This document shows, piece after piece, positions 15,634 through 25,800 of a DNA stretch of 35,528 nt; position 1 is the first letter of the stretch, and each line of letters opens with the position of its first letter. This DNA comes from Bacillota bacterium (lineage in GTDB: Bacteria > Bacillota > Clostridia > Lachnospirales > Cellulosilyticaceae). The translations under genes were made by a program, and so were the position numbers. The DNA is taken from contig JAEWMQ010000017.1 of assembly GCA_023393125.1 (NCBI GenBank), positions 1 to 35,528 on the forward strand, in the 5' to 3' direction. The notes beneath the pieces were generated by a model. That model had not been told where the DNA came from and did no database searches. It saw only the letters and a list, made by a program, of their open reading frames with translations.

Positions 15634-18339
15634 TTAATTATTTAGTAGTGCTTCATAAGCCTCTTTACTTACTCTACTTACCTGGGCTGTTTTCACATTC
15701 ACCTTGCAATAAGCTGCTTCAAATTCCCAATTCTCTTTTGCCACTTCTTCTTCTGGCGTTAAGTAGTGGGTGTAATCCATAAAATAAATGTCATCCTCTA
15801 CTTTAATGGCTGGTTCTGGTAGCTGTCTTGCATAAAAATCTGTGGTATCTACCTCACAAAGTAGGCGGCGCTTCTTGGTCGTCTGATTGTACTCACAAAT
15901 AAAGTAAGCCTGTTCTCCTTCTGGGCGAACAACTTCATAGATTAGGTCACCTTCTTCAGCAATTCTACACTCTCTACCATTGTATGCATACTGTGCAATC
16001 CACTCTTGCCTTCCCCCTGTTATAGGGTCTATACGCTCACGAGATAACTCACGCCTACCAGGGCAATATTCTATTCTAATAGTTCCTCTTTCTGCCTCTA
16101 AAGTATAGGATACTCCCCTGTTAAAAGCACTGCTTGTCTCTGTAAGCCGAACAGCTTTTCTTTGAACTAAGTCATAGCGCCATAAAGTATCTTCGTTATA
16201 TTCATCTAAGGTATCATATTTTCTTATAACAAAATAAACGTTATTGCCATACTGCCACAAAAACTCTCCTGACTCCTTCTTCCTTGCGTAATCCTTAATG
16301 TATAATGCATCCAAATTAACTAGTGGCCCTCTATTTCCTTGCTCATCAATCATCCATAGCACATCACTTTCCACCGCATAAGTCATCTTATCTTGATGTA
16401 CTACCTCTTTAAATACGACCTCTGTATCTAAAGGTATGATTTCCCCACTTCGTTTATCCACCTGATATTGATGTGGTATAGCCATATCCTTCCCTTTTGC
16501 CTGATTGACATCTCTATCATATGTACGCACTACATAATAATCAGTTTCTTCATGGTCTACCTCTATATGCCCTGGCATCTCTTGCCCCCAATACCCTATG
16601 TACCATTTAGTAAAGAGAATTGCCTCATCCGGGGTTAAAAAATACTTTTTGCTTGCTTGGGCGGTGCCCTCTTGTCCTTTCAGCTGATTTCTAAATGTAG
16701 CCTCATCTAGCTTACTAAGGGTAAGCGTTTTGTCACCTAATATCAGTTTATTTTTCTCCTCATAACCAGCTTCTGTAAAAATGGAATCCATGGATAAAAA
16801 GATTTCATCATTCCAAAAAGTGTCTTTAAAAACATCTACCGTAAAATCTCTTCCACTTAGTGGAGAAAGTTTTATTTCTTTTCTTTCATCGGATTTTCCT
16901 ACTTCAAATGCCACTCTGCCTATTTCTTGTCCACCACTATAAATAACCATTTCTTGATTTTTAGTCATCTCAAGAAGTATATCAAATGCTTCATTGGCAT
17001 AATAACCTATCACTCCACCATACTTTAATGAGCTTTTATAGAACTGATTATTGATTATAATCATGCCATAGTCATCTACATTTGCTATAAGCATCTGTAC
17101 GCCTTGCTCTGTGGTATACCGCATAAGACTAGTTCGTCCATCTTTCCTTTGAAAGTAGTTCACACAAGTATCAAGCGCCTTACTCTCCTCTACATGATCG
17201 GCTAATAAAACAGCCCCCTCTTCGGTCGTCAGATATATCTTTTCATCCCCGAATATAGATCTACTTTTCCCTATTATCATCTTACCATTTGGACTTATAC
17301 TAAAGTCGCTCATACCAGTAGCTAGCTTTTTCTTCTTCCCTATTCCAACACTTCCAACACTTTCTACAGTACTTATATCAAGACTCGTTAGATTGTTCTC
17401 CCCATCCAGATAATAAAGCTTACTTTCTTGAGGCGTATAATGAAAACTTCTCACATTCCCCATTGCTAATAAAATACTTTCCTCTCCTTTTCTTTGCATA
17501 TATAATCCATTGTTACTGATTCGTGATGCGCTAAAGAAAACAACTGGTTGGTCCTCTATCTCCTCTACGGTAAACGACCAAATATACACCGCTCTCAGCT
17601 TTTCTCCCTTCATGGTACCATTTAAAAAGGTGTACTCCTCCTCTTGTTCTCCTTCTACCTTATATAAAATAACACTTTTATCTTCTCTTACATTACTAAC
17701 TGCCTGCTTAATCAGTTCAGGTGGCTCATAACCCGTGCTACAATAAATATGACGTTCCCTATCCTGATAATATAATGCTAGGTTAGTTTCATCAAAAGTA
17801 ATTACCGAAAGGGGATTGTTATACTTCCCGTTATACTCTTCCCTGATAAAGCCTGTCCTTACTTGATGTACTACCTTCTCATCTTTATCAATAATCATGT
17901 AGGATATAACACCCTCATCATCATGTGTTGAACATACCAAGTATTTGCCACTAGTACTTTCCCATATTCCATTTTCACCAATAGAGGCCACTATTTGTTC
18001 AGATTCCTTCCCTATTTCCGCCATATATAACCCGCTATTTTCATCTTTATAAAAAACAAGCTTTCTTTCTTCATCTACTATAAAATAGTTACTATCTTCT
18101 CCTAATATATGCTCTGATATCAGCATTTTCTCCCCTGTCAATGTCTGATAATAAAGGCTCCCATAAGGCCCTGCCTCGTCATATTCAAATGCTAAGAAAC
18201 CTACTAATGGACTTTCCTTTACTTTATTATCCCCTTGCCTTATATTTAGCTTAATGATTACCCCACACATAACACCAACTGCTAAAATACTTCCTAAAAT
18301 GAGTATTCCTAGCCTTCTCCCCAAACCTTCTCTTCCCAT
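15634..18339 (-). CDS. Membrane-anchored propeller-like paralogue B (function unknown)
   Basis: 901 residues from the ATG at 18339, which has the same MGREGLGRRLG beginning as paralogue A and sits nine bases after GAGAGGG. A GTG at 18345 in frame is only three bases from that site and is rejected. One membrane helix (~10-30) is followed by a long extracytoplasmic propeller-like region. It is full-length homologous to 8149-10956 and orientated the same way, about 7.4 kb away. Copy B lacks 47 residues present in A: A reads DTYV...GTYVTYFESKEGRT where B reads DTCVNYFQRKDGRT. The missing 141 bp lie between two TCACATA repeats in A, so frame is kept. B has a basic loop in KGDNKVKESPL and an expanded Gly/Lys segment near residue 330. 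It shares the 5' block at 18361-18426 with A. It has no obvious terminator; it meets the plus-strand microprotein gene tail to tail. Confidence 0.84.
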   Translation of the reverse strand: MGREGLGRRLGILILGSILAVGVMCGVIIKLNIRQGDNKVKESPLVGFLAFEYDEAGPYGSLYYQTLTGEKMLISEHILGEDSNYFIVDEERKLVFYKDENSGLYMAEIGKESEQIVASIGENGIWESTSGKYLVCSTHDDEGVISYMIIDKDEKVVHQVRTGFIREEYNGKYNNPLSVITFDETNLALYYQDRERHIYCSTGYEPPELIKQAVSNVREDKSVILYKVEGEQEEEYTFLNGTMKGEKLRAVYIWSFTVEEIEDQPVVFFSASRISNNGLYMQRKGEESILLAMGNVRSFHYTPQESKLYYLDGENNLTSLDISTVESVGSVGIGKKKKLATGMSDFSISPNGKMIIGKSRSIFGDEKIYLTTEEGAVLLADHVEESKALDTCVNYFQRKDGRTSLMRYTTEQGVQMLIANVDDYGMIIINNQFYKSSLKYGGVIGYYANEAFDILLEMTKNQEMVIYSGGQEIGRVAFEVGKSDERKEIKLSPLSGRDFTVDVFKDTFWNDEIFLSMDSIFTEAGYEEKNKLILGDKTLTLSKLDEATFRNQLKGQEGTAQASKKYFLTPDEAILFTKWYIGYWGQEMPGHIEVDHEETDYYVVRTYDRDVNQAKGKDMAIPHQYQVDKRSGEIIPLDTEVVFKEVVHQDKMTYAVESDVLWMIDEQGNRGPLVNLDALYIKDYARKKESGEFLWQYGNNVYFVIRKYDTLDEYNEDTLWRYDLVQRKAVRLTETSSAFNRGVSYTLEAERGTIRIEYCPGRRELSRERIDPITGGRQEWIAQYAYNGRECRIAEEGDLIYEVVRPEGEQAYFICEYNQTTKKRRLLCEVDTTDFYARQLPEPAIKVEDDIYFMDYTHYLTPEEEVAKENWEFEAAYCKVNVKTAQVSRVSKEAYEALLNN

Positions 18340-18360
18340 ATTCACTTACCCTCTCACTTC

Positions 18361-18426
18361 ATTGTATATTGATGCTTATCTATCCCCAATTCAAAAGTTA
18401 TTCACTAGAAATATCCACATTTTACT
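18361..18426 (-). promoter_or_regulatory. Duplicated 5' region of propeller paralogue B
   Basis: The 66-bp block matches 10975-11040 upstream of paralogue A with about three differences. It was therefore copied together with the gene, or is kept by selection as a common control region. Confidence 0.6.
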
Positions 18427-18494
18427 TATTAATTATCCTAATCTATTTATATACAACCGCTTCTTAGATTTTATGCTTGGTAGATTCTAAAAAA

Positions 18495-18529
18495 GCAATA
18501 ACCTTGTATTCCTTATACTTGGTTATCGC
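18495..18529 (-). terminator. Intrinsic terminator of the GLUG-repeat gene
   Basis: GCAATAACC (18495-18503) pairs with GGTTATCGC (18521-18529), including a G-U pair in the minus-strand RNA. Six thymines follow on the minus strand (18489-18494). Confidence 0.8.
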
Positions 18530-18542
18530 CTTTTCTTTTAGG

Positions 18543-19994
18543 TTATCTCTTCGGAGATTTAAAAAAACCTTTTAGCTTTAAGTCTTCCTTTTTACCGGAC
18601 TGGTTATTCTTTGTTTTTGTCTCCTTCGTAAAGGCACCACCGCCATATAATTTCCCTTGTGGCATAAGGATACTATTGTAGTAGCAACTCGTAATCTCTG
18701 TTTCATATTGAGGATCTCCATTATCAATGCCGCCCTCTCCTACGATGCATCCTATTAAATCTTTGCCACTAACTTTACCTGAGAAATAGGAATCGGCTAT
18801 TTTGCCCCCTCTTAGATTGCCTACTAGTCCGCCAGCTGCATCTTCTTCTGCTATGACCTCTGCTAGTGCGTAGCAGTCTTTAATCTTCATAGAGGCAGTG
18901 GAACCTACCAGGGCTCCTACTTCTGATCCCCCACTTATTTTTCCTGTTACATAACAATTAACCATCTGAGGAGAGTCACTCTTTTTGTAAGCAATATTAT
19001 CCCCCACAAGGCCTCCTACACCAAATCTTCCTTGCATATTACAATTTTTTATGCCTAGATTTTTCACTGTAAAGCCCATTGTTGTTCTCCCGAATAGACC
19101 TATATCTGGATAATCTGCTTTTATGCTAAGGTTTTTAATGGTGTGATAGTTGCCATCAAAGGTAGCATCAAAGGGATAATCTCTCCCAACAATTCCTGTA
19201 TCTGAAGGCCTATACCAACCTATGGGTGCCCAGTTGTATCCCTTTAAATCAATGTCCTTATCTAAAATGAAGGTCTTGCCATAAAAGCTTTCGCCTGTGT
19301 TAGTAAGCTGAGCAATTCCTGCAAGCTGCTCTGCTGTTCCAATGTGATAGGTGTCTTGTTCTGGTTTATACCAAGAGGTGTCTGCTAACTTCTCTATATC
19401 CTTTGAATTAAAGTAGTTTCTCCAGTCATAGAGGCTAGGATCAGCTTCTATGATTTCCTCTTCTGGATAATCATATGTACCTGACCACACAGCAATCCAA
19501 ATACGATGGTCTTCTAAAAGATAGATGCCGCCTTCCTTGACATCACAGGTTACAGTATGATCCTTGGTATTTACATCACTCTTATCTGTTATTACCTCAA
19601 ACCACTGCTCATCTTCATCAAGCCACATCACTACTAGATCTTCTTCTTTGGTGTCTCCTAACTTGGTCACATCATATTTAAAGGTAAGCTTTCCATTTTC
19701 AATAGGTGTATTCGTTTCTAGTTTCACTACGCCTCCTACTAAGCCTACTACTTCAGAAGGAATGATATAAATCCCATAGATATTTTCCAAATAAGCTACG
19801 TTCTCTAGCCCTTCAGTGTTTTTCATCTTAAAGCTTACTTCTGTAACTGCAGGCTTGTCCTCATCTGCGATCTCTAGTACCAATGGTGCTTCCGGATTAG
19901 GTTTGGTAATTGAAGGTTCTGACATAGGTGTAGGTGGACTTGTGTAAGAAGACATGGAAAGTAGCATTATTAATAACCAAGAAATTACTTTCAT
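18543..19994 (-). CDS. Secreted GLUG-repeat (beta-helix-like) surface protein
   Basis: 483 residues with a signal peptide (MKVISWLLIMLLSMSS, cleavage near 19). The N-terminal half (~30-170) has strands typical of an Ig-like domain. Residues ~215-300 contain the 'GTAEQLAGIAQLTN' and 'FILDKDIDLKGYNWAPIG' pattern that precedes GLUG repeats in many surface proteins. Residues ~300-450 have several GLUG-type units (GGLVGDNI, VGALVGSTASMKIKDCY, AGGLVGNLRGGKIADSYFSG). These are known from adhesins and M26-type proteins and probably fold as a beta-helix. The ATG at 19994 follows GAAAGGATG. No peptidase motif is present, so adhesion or cell-surface binding is the likely role. Confidence 0.8.
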   Translation of the reverse strand: MKVISWLLIMLLSMSSYTSPPTPMSEPSITKPNPEAPLVLEIADEDKPAVTEVSFKMKNTEGLENVAYLENIYGIYIIPSEVVGLVGGVVKLETNTPIENGKLTFKYDVTKLGDTKEEDLVVMWLDEDEQWFEVITDKSDVNTKDHTVTCDVKEGGIYLLEDHRIWIAVWSGTYDYPEEEIIEADPSLYDWRNYFNSKDIEKLADTSWYKPEQDTYHIGTAEQLAGIAQLTNTGESFYGKTFILDKDIDLKGYNWAPIGWYRPSDTGIVGRDYPFDATFDGNYHTIKNLSIKADYPDIGLFGRTTMGFTVKNLGIKNCNMQGRFGVGGLVGDNIAYKKSDSPQMVNCYVTGKISGGSEVGALVGSTASMKIKDCYALAEVIAEEDAAGGLVGNLRGGKIADSYFSGKVSGKDLIGCIVGEGGIDNGDPQYETEITSCYYNSILMPQGKLYGGGAFTKETKTKNNQSGKKEDLKLKGFFKSPKR

Positions 19995-20048
19995 TTTATC
20001 ATCCTTTCATATATACAATTTAGTTATCCTCTATTTTAAAGGACTTAA

Positions 20049-20942
20049 TTACTTTGGATTTTCAATATTATATATGACCATTTTAGGCCAATAAAAACTT
20101 GTACCACTAGCGAACGGATCAGAAGGATTATCTGAGATGAAATCAGGTAGGAAAAATAAGTAAACAATCTTTTCTATATTATTTATTGGAATAGGTGGGT
20201 TATTACTTTCTTCTACAAAGATATCATCATGACTCACCGTAATATTTCCATCCTTTTCAAAAACATATAGGTAACTCTTATACTCACCATCATTAAGAAC
20301 CTCTAACGTCTGATTATTAGCATCAATCTTCAAAGTAGGTTGCCAGAGTCTTAATATATCCCTTGGATAATAGAACACATCTATGTTTCTTGGTAATTGG
20401 TTAATCGAGCAATTGATTTCCATAACTTCTATCAGATTTTTATCAGCTTTCTCACTATCTTCTTCATATGTATCAATTTGTTCATGGATTAGATTGAATC
20501 CATCTTTGTAATCCGTTAATACCTTATTAGGGATAAAAATAATATTATTATAGTAGCCTCCTGATCCGATTAAATCTACACTAGGAGATAGCATTGTTCC
20601 ACTAGGATAATCTTGCAGCCTTGTTTTATTCTGCTCCCTTATTAACTTTATGAGATCTGCTTCTTTATAAAACAATTCTTCCACATTTCCTTGTAATCCT
20701 TCTTTTTCTTTACGTTCATTATAAATATCTACTAACGTAGTATATGCTACCTCATAAGACTCAGGTACATATATCATTCCTTTAGTTTTTGTAAACCCTT
20801 CTTTCCACTCTACATGTTTCTCCCCCTCTTCTTCATATTTTTTTTGTACATTATTCTTGTTTTGCATGTTGCTTATTTCACTTGCCCCATAGCATCCTAA
20901 TCCAATTAAAGCTAGACAACCAATTAAAATAATTTTTTTCAC
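20049..20942 (-). CDS. Secreted or lipoprotein-like protein of unknown function
   Basis: 297 residues from a GTG at 20942 that follows GGAGGAAGATAA. The N-terminus MKKIILIGCLALIGLGCYGA is a signal peptide; Cys17 lies where a lipobox cysteine would be, although the preceding GLG is not canonical. The mature part is soluble and acidic with no motif I recognise; it ends SGTSFYWPKMVIYNIENPK. A near-identical tail survives as a remnant at 11134-11199, so a second copy once existed. It lies 54 bp upstream of the GLUG gene on the same strand and might be cotranscribed with it. Confidence 0.72.
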   Translation of the reverse strand: MKKIILIGCLALIGLGCYGASEISNMQNKNNVQKKYEEEGEKHVEWKEGFTKTKGMIYVPESYEVAYTTLVDIYNERKEKEGLQGNVEELFYKEADLIKLIREQNKTRLQDYPSGTMLSPSVDLIGSGGYYNNIIFIPNKVLTDYKDGFNLIHEQIDTYEEDSEKADKNLIEVMEINCSINQLPRNIDVFYYPRDILRLWQPTLKIDANNQTLEVLNDGEYKSYLYVFEKDGNITVSHDDIFVEESNNPPIPINNIEKIVYLFFLPDFISDNPSDPFASGTSFYWPKMVIYNIENPK

Positions 20943-21108
20943 TTATCTTCCTCCTGTTAACTTTCATCATATCCCCCTTATTTGAATTCATTATACCTTA
21001 AGCCCTTATTGTTTTGTTCTTTTTATTAAATTTTCTGATTATTAATATTGTAATCTTTACTATTCACTTAGGTAGCTATGAAGGTTTAGCTGAAGTCTAG
21101 GCAAAGAG

Positions 21109-21139
21109 AAAGGCGAACACCCTGTATCTGTTCGCCTTT
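21109..21139 (-). terminator. Intrinsic terminator of the Ig-like/stalk gene
   Basis: AAAGGCGAACA (21109-21119) pairs with TGTTCGCCTTT (21129-21139). It lies 40 bp past the stop at 21181, before the lipoprotein-like gene. Confidence 0.8.
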
Positions 21140-21180
21140 TTAGGTTATTATTAGATGCCTTCCTAAGTATCATCCGTTTT

Positions 21181-22737
21181 TTAGTTTTTCCTAGTAATGG
21201 TTGCTTCTTTTAAGTTATTATTCCAATCTACAGTTATACCTTTAGCTTTAAAAGCCTTAGCAATTTGAGAAATAGGAAGTAAAATACGATTATTTTGTGA
21301 GACAGCTGTTCCATCCATTACAATTGTTTGGCTACCTACAGTCATTATATTGGAGTTTAACTTCACCTTAATCACATCACTACCGTCAATAATGGTTGCC
21401 TCCTTATTTTTTGAGTCCCAAGTAATTTGATTCTCGTTTATGCCTAAAGCATAAGCTGTCTGGCGAAGAGGTAAATACGTTCTTTGACCAATTACAGCTG
21501 GTGGTGTATCCATTGGAGATTGCATCACACCATCTTTGGTCCAGTTTTTGTCATTAAGTCTAAATTTAACTACCTGTTGTACTTTGTTATCTATAGAAAT
21601 ATAAATTGACTTTTCCTCTTTGTTTCCAACTCTATCTTTGACAATCACTATGTAATTACCTGTCTGTGTAACAGGATAGTTTACAGTACCGCCACCCGTT
21701 GCTATATTTGCCACCTTGCCATTAACAGTAAGCTCTGCAATCTGGTCATTGTCCTTAGCTGTAATCACAATTACTGTACCATTGGCTGTTTTATTTTGTG
21801 AAAGTACTAAGGTTGGCTTTTCCTTATCAATAATTTCATTAACATCTACATAAATACTCTCTGTGCTTTCCATGTTAAGGTCATCCTTTAAGACAACTTT
21901 ATAGGTCCCTGACTTACTAACCTCATATGTTACTTCATCGCCTTTAGAAGCAATATTAACATTCGTATTATTTACAGTTAATGTACTAAGTTTGTTACTA
22001 TTGGTAGGCTCTCCTTCAATTATGAGGTACCATTTCTTATCCTTATATTCTTTAGTCACCTTTAAGGTAGGCTTATTAGCATTGATACTTACTTTGTACT
22101 TCTTAGTCGTTTCATTACCAGCATCATCTGTTACAACTACTGTATATTCCCCTGCCTTAGTCACTTCATATTCTCTAGTATCTCCGGTTTCATCAAAGGT
22201 AATGCGTGTGCCATCTACAGTTACTTTGGCAATCTTGACATTATCAGATGCTCTTATCACCAAGTAGTATTTACTATTTCTAGTCGTCTGCCAGACTTCT
22301 ACTGTCGGACTCGCTGTATCCTTGACTGTCACTTTATAAGCTGTACTTCCAAAGTTCCCCTTCCTATCTTGAAAGCTAATCGTATAAGTCCCACTTGATG
22401 TCATCTCACACCTATATGTGCCTGATACGGCATCTCCACTAACTAATGTGGCATACTTACCGCCTACTTGTACATAGTTTACTCCACTAGGATCGTTAAG
22501 TGAAATCATTAGATAAGTCTTACCATCCTTCTCTTCAGTCCATGCACCATTAAATTGAGGTGCCACTTTATCCACCACCTCTATGCCCCCAGGCGTTGTG
22601 ATATTTACTTCTGCACTTGCCAGTGCTAATACTGCATAATTTACAGGGCTATACGTCTTGGCATATAAACAAGATAATTGTCCAGTAAATACTATACTCG
22701 TCGCTAAAACACTTGCTACTCTCTTATTTAATTTCAT
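21181..22737 (-). CDS. Secreted Ig-like repeat protein with C-terminal stalk domain
   Basis: 518 residues from the ATG at 22737. AAAGGGGAGG ends eight bases before it, so the in-frame ATG at 22758, which would overlap the site, is not the start. The signal peptide is MKLNKRVASVLATSIVFTGQ with cleavage near YA/K (26). Four Ig-like units of ~85 residues follow (~50-385), each with a pattern like 'ITAKDNDQIAELTVNGK' and an ending 'YEVTKAGEYTVVVTDDAGN'. The last ~120 residues form a stalk domain of the copper amine oxidase N-terminal type (PPAVIGQRTYLPLRQTAYAL; RILLPISQIAKAF). It lies directly downstream of the pectate lyase gene, which ends in the same domain type. Probably a secreted or wall-associated binding protein. 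Confidence 0.85.
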   Translation of the reverse strand: MKLNKRVASVLATSIVFTGQLSCLYAKTYSPVNYAVLALASAEVNITTPGGIEVVDKVAPQFNGAWTEEKDGKTYLMISLNDPSGVNYVQVGGKYATLVSGDAVSGTYRCEMTSSGTYTISFQDRKGNFGSTAYKVTVKDTASPTVEVWQTTRNSKYYLVIRASDNVKIAKVTVDGTRITFDETGDTREYEVTKAGEYTVVVTDDAGNETTKKYKVSINANKPTLKVTKEYKDKKWYLIIEGEPTNSNKLSTLTVNNTNVNIASKGDEVTYEVSKSGTYKVVLKDDLNMESTESIYVDVNEIIDKEKPTLVLSQNKTANGTVIVITAKDNDQIAELTVNGKVANIATGGGTVNYPVTQTGNYIVIVKDRVGNKEEKSIYISIDNKVQQVVKFRLNDKNWTKDGVMQSPMDTPPAVIGQRTYLPLRQTAYALGINENQITWDSKNKEATIIDGSDVIKVKLNSNIMTVGSQTIVMDGTAVSQNNRILLPISQIAKAFKAKGITVDWNNNLKEATITRKN

Positions 22738-22842
22738 ATCTATTACCTCCCCTTTCATAGGTTATGTGACTATTATAAACTCATTTTATTACAAGTGAAT
22801 TGTATTTGCACTACTTTTCAAATTATTTTTTATTTTACAAAT

Positions 22843-22887
22843 AAAACAGCAGTCATCTCGTAACCATTACTTGATGACCGCTGTTTT
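22843..22887 (-). terminator. Intrinsic terminator of the pectate lyase gene
   Basis: AAAACAGCAGTCATC (22843-22857) pairs with GATGACCGCTGTTTT (22873-22887) with one mismatch. The thymine tract follows on the minus strand. Confidence 0.85.
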
Positions 22888-22899
22888 TTATCTTCATTA

Positions 22900-25800
22900 T
22901 TATTTTACAATTTCAATAGCTTTTGCTGATGGTATCCAAAGAACATTGGCACCAAGTTGTTCTGAAATATAACGAAGTGGTACAAGCGTTCTATTATTTT
23001 GAATCATAGCTTCTTGTCCTGAACCTTTGCCTACTCTTAGTGTAAGTACTTCGTCTCCTTGTATGATTGTTACTTCTTTTAACTTACCATCCCATTTAAC
23101 TTCTGCTTCTAGATTTTCTGCGATAAAACGAAGTGGTACCATAGTACTTCCTTCTATGATTTGTGGTGCTATGTCTTGTACTTTATTAGTATCATTTACT
23201 TCTGCCGTATTGCTACCCACAGTAAGATTTACTTTAAGAAGTTCTTTGGCTTCTACCATACCATAAGTGCCTGGTTTACTGATACGTGCTGTAAAGGTCT
23301 TTGTTTTAGGATCGTATTTACCACCTAATTTAACTACTTTTACACTACCATCTGCTTGCACTTCATAAGAAATTAGTGTTAATTGTCCTTGTTCTTTTAC
23401 TACGGCTTTTGATAGATCTATAGTTACCTCAATTGGTTCAAAGTAACCTTTTAACTTCTCTCCTGCTGATACAGAAATATCTACCAGAGCTGCTTGTACT
23501 TGTGTAAGATTACTATCTGCTTCTATATGTTTCTTAATAGCCGCAGCTACCTTTTCACTTGCTGGTACAATCCCTACTTCTAGTGGCTTCTTAGCACCAA
23601 GTACCTCATTACTATTAATAAAGTGTGAATTAAGTGAAACAGTTACTCCATTACCACTAATAGCTACACTTTGCCCCGTATCTACTACTTTATCTAATGT
23701 AGATGTGTTGATTACTACTTTATTATTGCTATCAACAGAAACTGCTGGTGCTTTACCATTATTTAAAGCATCTTGAATAATAGTATCTACATTATTCTTA
23801 TTTGATGAAGATGAACCGCCACTACTACTGCTACTATTGTCGTCTGTAGTAGGTGGTGTTACTGGTGGTTGTGGATTTGCTGGTGATATGAAGCTTAAGA
23901 AATCTCCAAAGATAATATTACCTTGTGCATCTCTTTCATATCCATTTTCAGGTGCTACTAAGCTCTTGAAGTTGGCATCTGTAAGTACTACTCCTTTACT
24001 ATTAGCAGACTTTGTACCGTCATAGTAGAAGTTATCTACTGATGCTAATTCAGTTGGGAAAGTATCTTTTTGGCCTGGAGTGCTTCTATAAGATACATTT
24101 CCGGTTGCTTTAAATTGTGGTGTTACATTAGTATATACACCCCAACTAAAGTTTTTGCCGCCATTGTCATAGGATACACAGTTTTCAGAGATAACTGCTG
24201 GGTTAGAGTTACTATCAAAACCGTTAGTATTATTATTAAAGGAAATACTATTTTTAATCGTATGTTTAACAGCAATTCCTTCTCCACCAAGTTTAAATCC
24301 GTTACCGTCACCTTTACCTTCGTAGCCATTAGTAAGTCTACCTGTGTCATAGGCAATACAGTCTTCTAGTAATACCGCACCGATTGGACCTGTAGCTGCC
24401 TTACTATATAAATCCCATGCATCGTCAATATTGTTGTGAGCGATACAGCCTTTAAATACGTTACCATCACCTACTGTAAGTTTAGCTGCAAAGCCGTCTG
24501 CATTATTTTCTGAGTCGTCTTTGTTATCATAAGATGTACAGTTAAGGATCATATTGTAAGATGGCCATTCATCATAACCGCCTGCACCTACATAACGGCT
24601 AATTTGAAGTCCTGTATTCTTATTAGCAACAGTCGTACATAACTCAACTGTATTGTGGTTACCACCTACACGTATACCTGTCATTGGTGAGTTAGTTACC
24701 TCTAAGCCGTATACATGCCAGTAGTCACTATCTACATTAAGGGTTGCATCATATGCACCTAACTTCACATTGCTACCATCGATGATAACTTTTTTACCTG
24801 GTTCTGCTATAAGTGCCTTTAAACTTTGTGCAGTTCCTTTGTTATCTGGACTAATCACTATTGGGCTAGTTGGTTTATAAGTACCTTCTAACATCACAAT
24901 CGTTTGCCCTGGTCTTGCAAAATCTATAGCTGTTTGTACATCAATTGGATTTGTTTTACTACCATCTCCTGATGCAGTTCCTGTTGGAGAAACATAAATA
25001 CTTGGACCATTTACTTGATAATTCTTATAAGTTACAAAGTGTGTCTTAATGATCTTATCGTAGCCTGTTAGATTTTGTGCTGTATCAGGTGTAAAGGTAA
25101 CCGTAAAAGGTGTAGTTGTTCCTTCTGTTAATTTTGTATTTTGTACAAGTACCTCTCCTGCTTTTACTTCTTTATCACGCGCAATAATTGTCTCGCCTTG
25201 TTTAATAGTTACTGTACCATTTGCATTACTAGTTACTTTAAGGTCATAGTCTTCTAGTGCACTAGAAGTTAGAGAAACGATATTCATGCTTGGCGCTATA
25301 GCTTCTTGTGGCTTCTCTACCTTTGGCGCATCTGTAGCTGCATCTGTTACTTTAAAGTTAACATTACTCACCTCAATAGTTGCAAGACGTGCTGCATAGA
25401 ATCCTACATAAAGTTTGTCATCTTGAATACCCATTGCATCTGGCTCATAGTGGAATGATTTAACAACTTTAGAACCATTATTAAGCTCTCCTTCATAGCC
25501 ACTATTTGTCTTTCTAAGTGTTAAACGATAAGTCTTAGCTGGATATGTGTTGCTACTTGTTGGTCTTGTTTCATCTAAAACATCTTCTACCTGTCTACCA
25601 GTAGCTGCTCCTGATGCATCTGATGCTGTAACACCTGCACGCATGAACATCTTAGTATTTCCTCTATAACCACCTACTGCTGCTATATTAGAACAGAAGA
25701 TTGAAGAATCACCCATTGTACCTATAGCATCTCTTGCCATAATGCCAAAACCTTCTTGATTATCTGGTGTTGGTTTTGCAAAGGCTTCTACTTTAATATC

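Noticed and set aside
15634..18339. Calling the paralogue pair A/B ends of a composite transposon
   Set aside because: No transposase, terminal inverted repeats or target duplications are seen; the genes are ordinary direct paralogues.
18340..18345. GTG start two codons upstream for propeller paralogue B
   Set aside because: Only three bases separate it from GAGAGGG, while the ATG at 18339 matches the start of paralogue A.
23027..24369. Open frames on both strands within the pectate lyase gene
   Set aside because: They are alternative-frame shadows of a conserved PL9 coding sequence; none has a suitable start signal.
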